Source of the DNA: Priestia aryabhattai B8W22
GTDB lineage: Bacteria; Bacillota; Bacilli; Bacillales; Bacillaceae_H
DNA: 54,203 bases
Direction: 5' to 3'
Assembly: GCF_000956595.1 (NCBI RefSeq)
Contig: NZ_JYOO01000032.1
Location: 1 to 54,203, forward strand
The stretch's first letter is position 1. Each line of letters begins with the position of its first letter. The notes beneath the pieces were generated by a model. The model saw only the letters and a list, made by a program, of their open reading frames with translations. It did no database searches and was not told where the DNA came from. Both the position numbers and the translations under genes were made by a program. Below are positions 51,182 to 54,203 of this stretch, piece after piece.

Positions 51182-51374
51182 CTCTTTTCTCACCCTTACT
51201 TTCACATAATATATTCTCTCTATAAACATATAGTGCTTTTATTTAGATAGTCAACTGTAAACACGTTAAAAATTTATACAATGTTTCGAAATTGACCATT
51301 CCCTATAATAGCAAATTAATCTATAAGAGTAAAATAGTGTATTATTCCTCTTCTCTAAAAAATCCTGCAAAAAA
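51182..51374. other. Upstream region of the PlcR-like gene
   Basis: About 190 AT-rich bases. On the minus strand TTGACT and TATGTT near 51250-51225 could form a promoter 18 bp apart. No PlcR-box palindrome was seen. Confidence 0.4.
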
Positions 51375-51577
51375 ATGAGATTGAGACATAGCTACATCAA
51401 TCCAATCTAAAGACGAACAATAGGTTAAATGATCTGAACTACTTGTTACACCGCTAAAAGCACCTGTATACATGAAACCTACGTTCACCACACCAATAAA
51501 AAAATCCGAGCGAAGCTGATTCTTAATCAAGAATCAGCTTCGCTCGGATTTTCCTTTAACTAAACTACTTTTTTATC
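51375..51577 (-). repeat. Interspersed repeat element, copy 2
   Basis: Homologous to 38755-38915: GAGATTGAGACA, the block CCTACGTTCACCACACC, and the terminal hairpin. Here the hairpin is a perfect 24-bp stem (51501-51524 and 51529-51552) with a 4-base loop; on the minus strand it acts as the ribD terminator. About 40 bp longer than copy 1. A 62-codon frame within it is probably not a gene. Confidence 0.7.
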
Positions 51578-51594
51578 CGCCACATTTACATTTT

Positions 51595-52686
51595 TCATTT
51601 ATAAACAGGATATCCAACAAACTTAAAATCTTTACCGATTGAAGTAACAGAAAGACGCTCCACGTCCACTGCGTCCCACATTTTTTCTACGCCTTTTCCT
51701 TCTAGGAAAGTAGGAGCTTCTTTTCCTCCTGAAAGCTTTGGTGCCATATATAGTACCAATTTGTCAATTAAGCGATTTTCCAAGAATGCGGCATTCACTT
51801 CCCCGCCTCCTTCAATTAAAAGAGACGAAACGAATTTCTCACCTAGTACAGAAAGCATATCTTCAAGATTTACTTTGTCCTCACCGCTTGTGACAAATAC
51901 TTCGACGCCTTGCTTTTCGAGCTGTTCTTTTTTTTCTTTTGAATAGCTTTGACTTGTAAATACCCACGTTGGGGCTAAAGAATCCGTTGCTAACTTGGAA
52001 TCAAGGGGCATACGCAGCTTCGAATCCATCACAATACGAATTGGGCTTCGGCCACCTTCGATGCGAGTTGTCAGCTCGGGGTTATCCTTAATGACCGTGT
52101 TCACCCCTACTAAGATACCCGCCGTTTCATGACGCAGCTGATGTACATCCAAACGAGCTTCCTCAGACGTAATCCACTTGCTGTGAGAAGAGGCAGTTGC
52201 TATTTTACCGTCTAACGTAATCGCTGACTTTAATGAAACAAACGGCTTCTTCGTTACAATATACTTATTGAAGACTTCATTCATTTGACGTGACTCTTCT
52301 TCACATACACCTGTTATGACCTCAATGCCTGCGTTTTCTAAAATTTTAACTCCATTACCTGCTACTAAAGGATTGGGGTCTAAAGTTGCTATGACCACTT
52401 TTTTTACACCGGCTTCAACTAGCGCTTCAGCACAAGGACCTGTACGTCCGTGGTGTGAACAAGGCTCTAGCGTTACGTAAGCAGTCGCCCCTTTTGCTTG
52501 TTCACCAGCCATTCGCAGCGCGTGAATTTCAGCGTGCGGTTCGCCAGCTTTTAAATGCGTACCAATTCCAACGATTCGATTATCGTTTACAATGACCGAT
52601 CCTACAAGCGGATTTGGCTCTGTTTGTCCTTTTGTTGCTTTTGCGTTTTGTAAAGCTATATTCATATAAAATTCGTGATTGATCAA
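51595..52686 (-). CDS. ribD: Bifunctional riboflavin biosynthesis deaminase/reductase RibD
   Basis: A 363-aa enzyme for steps two and three of riboflavin synthesis. N-terminal deaminase with zinc site PHAEIHAL and TLEPCSHHGRTGPCAEAL, C-terminal reductase with KSAITLDGKIATASS and LLIEGGGEVNAAFLE. The start is TTG, overlapping the ribA stop as TTGA, six bases after AGGAGG. It lies in a two-gene unit with ribA only; riboflavin synthase and lumazine synthase genes are not nearby. Confidence 0.92.
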   Translation of the reverse strand: MINHEFYMNIALQNAKATKGQTEPNPLVGSVIVNDNRIVGIGTHLKAGEPHAEIHALRMAGEQAKGATAYVTLEPCSHHGRTGPCAEALVEAGVKKVVIATLDPNPLVAGNGVKILENAGIEVITGVCEEESRQMNEVFNKYIVTKKPFVSLKSAITLDGKIATASSHSKWITSEEARLDVHQLRHETAGILVGVNTVIKDNPELTTRIEGGRSPIRIVMDSKLRMPLDSKLATDSLAPTWVFTSQSYSKEKKEQLEKQGVEVFVTSGEDKVNLEDMLSVLGEKFVSSLLIEGGGEVNAAFLENRLIDKLVLYMAPKLSGGKEAPTFLEGKGVEKMWDAVDVERLSVTSIGKDFKFVGYPVYK

Positions 52687-53432
52687 AGAAGAACCTCCTC
52701 TTTTAAGTGTCCTGAACGTTTAACTTTAGTATCTAAATACTTTTCATTAAACTGAGATACATCTCCCCAAAGTGGAACGCGCCCTGATAAAAGTGCGCCG
52801 TTTTTCTCAAGCGCGATTAGCTTTTTCGGATTATTCGTAATCAGCGTAACCGGTTTTTGACGCAGCACTTTTAACACGCTGATGGCATCACTGTAGCTGC
52901 GAGTATCATCTTCAAATCCTAACCCTTCATTCGCCTCTACCGTATCAAATCCGTTTTCTTGAAGCACGTATGCCATTGCTTTGCTGAATAAGCCAATGCC
53001 GCGTCCCTCGTGATTTGCTAAATAAAATAGCGCTCCGCTTCCATTTTCGACGATCATTTTCATAGATTGTTTTAATTGAAAACCGCAGTCGCAGCGTTTG
53101 CTTCCGAATATATCTCCCGTATGACAGATGCTGTGCATACGAATGAGCGCGTCATGCGACTCTTCAAAATCTCCGTACACAAGAACACTCGATTGCTGCA
53201 TATCTGCCAAATTAGCTCCTTGCATTTTTTCAATGAGCTGTTCTGTACTTAAGGCTCCTTCTTTTACATTATCAGAACGCAGCCATGAATACCAACTAAA
53301 TACTTGTGTCTCGCCCTCTAGATTCACAGGAAGCGTGATAGGTCCTACTATATAAATAAAATGATCATCATTTTTTACGACGTTAATTTTATCTTTTAAA
53401 ATTGAAACAACTTTTTCGTTAATCACAGTCAT
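52683..53432 (-). CDS. ribA: GTP cyclohydrolase II, stand-alone (RibA)
   Basis: A 249-aa monofunctional GTP cyclohydrolase II. Zinc Cys103, 114 and 116 in CHTGDIFGSKRCDCGFQL, the active loop NHEGRGIGLFSKAM, and TVEANEGLGFEDDTRSY. The DHBP synthase domain of the usual Bacillus RibAB fusion is absent, and an 85-residue N-terminal part precedes the core. It opens the ribA-ribD unit, divergent from an HxlR regulator. No FMN riboswitch lies upstream, so control differs from the main rib operon. Confidence 0.87.
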   Translation of the reverse strand: MTVINEKVVSILKDKINVVKNDDHFIYIVGPITLPVNLEGETQVFSWYSWLRSDNVKEGALSTEQLIEKMQGANLADMQQSSVLVYGDFEESHDALIRMHSICHTGDIFGSKRCDCGFQLKQSMKMIVENGSGALFYLANHEGRGIGLFSKAMAYVLQENGFDTVEANEGLGFEDDTRSYSDAISVLKVLRQKPVTLITNNPKKLIALEKNGALLSGRVPLWGDVSQFNEKYLDTKVKRSGHLKEEVLL

Positions 53433-53788
53433 TTCCTCCTCTTATGTGTCTTTCACTTATCTACTATTTTCACATTGTGCTCAATCTCTCACATGAACAA
53501 ATATTTTTTCTAGCACTTCACTACATTTATCTTTTTTAATTGATGTATCAGCTTACTAAAAGTAAGTAACTTTACTTGCTTAAAGTATTATATGACGATA
53601 TATTTATCTTGTAAAGCTTTTATGCTCTTTTGGTTACTTTTAGTAATTAACTTCTATAATTATATAAATTATATAATTAAAATATAAATACGTAAAGTAA
53701 TTTATATTCTTTAAGTAATTAAATTACACAACACTAGATAAAATAGTGACTTTGCTTTATACTATAGGAAGAGAATGGAGGTAATAAC
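53433..53788. promoter_or_regulatory. Divergent control region between ribA and hxlR-type gene
   Basis: AT-rich, 356 bp, no FMN riboswitch. It has two perfect palindromes of form TTACT-N3-AGTAA (53553-53565 and 53634-53646, centres 81 bp apart) and one TACT-N7-AGTA (53573-53587). The last fits the known YodB/CatR half-site spacing. They are probable operators for the adjacent HxlR-family protein. Confidence 0.6.
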
Positions 53789-54112
53789 ATGGACGGTTTA
53801 GCACTCTGCCCGCGTTTTGAAAAGGCTGTTACTATACTAACGAAACGTTGGACGAGTTTGATCATTTTTCAGCTGCTTTCCGGCTCACAACGGTTTTCTC
53901 AAATGCAAGAAGCACTTCCAGTAAGCGGAAGGCTCTTATCCGAGCGCTTAAAAGAATTAGAGCATGAAGGAATCGTCATTCGTACGGTTATTCCGGAAAC
54001 TCCTGTTCGAATCGAGTATTCGTTATCCGAAAAAGGATTAGCTCTGGCGCCGGTGATTCAGGAAATTCAAATATGGTCCAGTGAGTGGATTACAAAAGAA
54101 GAAGTGGAATAA
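53789..54112 (+). CDS. HxlR family transcriptional regulator (YodB/CatR-like)
   Basis: A 107-aa winged-helix dimer. CPRFEKAVTILTKRWTSLII is the family N-terminus, with the single Cys at position 7 where YodB and CatR have their quinone/disulfide-sensing Cys. The DNA-reading part is FSQMQEALPVSGRLLSERLKEL, and the wing includes PETPVRIEYSLSEKG. GGAGG lies seven bases before ATG. Divergent from ribA, so it likely controls ribA-ribD and itself. The signal is unknown. Confidence 0.86.
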   Translation: MDGLALCPRFEKAVTILTKRWTSLIIFQLLSGSQRFSQMQEALPVSGRLLSERLKELEHEGIVIRTVIPETPVRIEYSLSEKGLALAPVIQEIQIWSSEWITKEEVE

Positions 54113-54118
54113 AAGAAA

Positions 54119-54170
54119 TCTCTAAAGAAATCAGGAGGGCTTGTACACGGATAAGCTCACGACCGTTCTC
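54119..54170 (+). other. Hairpin-forming segment after the HxlR-type gene
   Basis: CTCTAAAGA (54120-54128) and TCTTTAGAG (54159-54167) form a 9-bp stem with a 30-base loop and no clear T run. It may be a structured leader for a gene beyond the window or a weak terminator. Confidence 0.3.
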
Positions 54171-54203
54171 TTTAGAGCTCCATAAATAAAAAAAGACGTG
54201 CTT

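Noticed and set aside
51342-51530. 62-codon minus-strand frame overlapping repeat copy 2
   Set aside because: Part of a dispersed repeat; copy 1 has no corresponding open frame and there is no ribosome site.
53433-53788. Search for an FMN riboswitch upstream of ribA
   Set aside because: The conserved RFN elements are absent; only short palindromes are present.
1-54203. tRNA or rRNA genes, CRISPR arrays, transposases, prophage modules
   Set aside because: No matching sequences, repeat-spacer patterns or diagnostic proteins were found on reading; the M15 endolysin-like gene has no phage neighbours.

Overview
The window is low-GC Firmicute chromosome, most likely Priestia (Bacillus) megaterium or a close relative. 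This rests on recognisable Bacillaceae proteins (Rtp, TnrA, BrxA, YpjP, LtaS, BshB2), on neighbourhoods known from Bacillus subtilis (xpaC-yaaN, yojF-bshB2, bsaA-ypgQ-ypgR-metA), on late staphyloxanthin-type carotenoid genes and on a cobalamin salvage operon. No rRNA, tRNA, CRISPR array, prophage or transposase was seen. Most genes lie on the minus strand.

Layout. 0-4 kb: xpaC-yaaN (yaaN cut by the left edge) and lipoteichoic acid synthase ltaS. 4-9 kb: a membrane protein, the crtQ-crtO pair, divergent crtP, and an SDR enzyme. 9-17 kb: a MATE exporter, an Abh-like regulator, the replication terminator protein gene rtp, a small heat-shock protein, an ECF sigma/anti-sigma pair, a DCC protein, proC, bshB2 with a frameshifted yojF, and a 5'-3' exonuclease. 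17-22.6 kb: a GIY-YIG protein overlapping a ketopantoate reductase, a CobW GTPase, a 52-aa gene, tnrA with two TnrA-type boxes, and rarD. 22.7-29.7 kb: a nine-gene cobalamin uptake and salvage operon (btuF-cbiZ-cbiB-cobD-cobU-cobS-cobC-cobU-like-pduO) behind a cobalamin riboswitch with a visible terminator and antiterminator. 29.7-38.7 kb: thioredoxin, YpjP, YpiP, BrxA, a polysaccharide deacetylase, YpgR, an ABC-F ATPase, YpgQ and BsaA. 38.7-47.2 kb: fhs, metA, small membrane or zinc-ribbon proteins, a second deacetylase, an L,D-endopeptidase-like enzyme, a HAD phosphatase and a rhodanese. 47.2-54.2 kb: a FusB-type protein, a CD3324-family gene preceded by a 30-codon ORF that overlaps a large nested inverted repeat, several very short genes, a PlcR-like regulator followed by a 39-codon secreted-peptide gene, and a ribD/ribA pair divergent from an HxlR-type regulator.

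The best candidate for an undescribed system is the PlcR-like regulator with the 39-aa peptide gene immediately downstream (50.0-51.2 kb). It has the arrangement of an RNPP quorum-sensing pair (PlcR-PapR, NprR-NprX), with its own promoter and repeated TGATAG/CTATCA elements between the two genes. Next in interest are the 30-codon ORF and nested stem structure at 48.3-48.5 kb, the ribAD/HxlR divergon with two identical-pattern palindromes, and two CobU-type proteins in one operon whose key motifs are degenerate in opposite halves.
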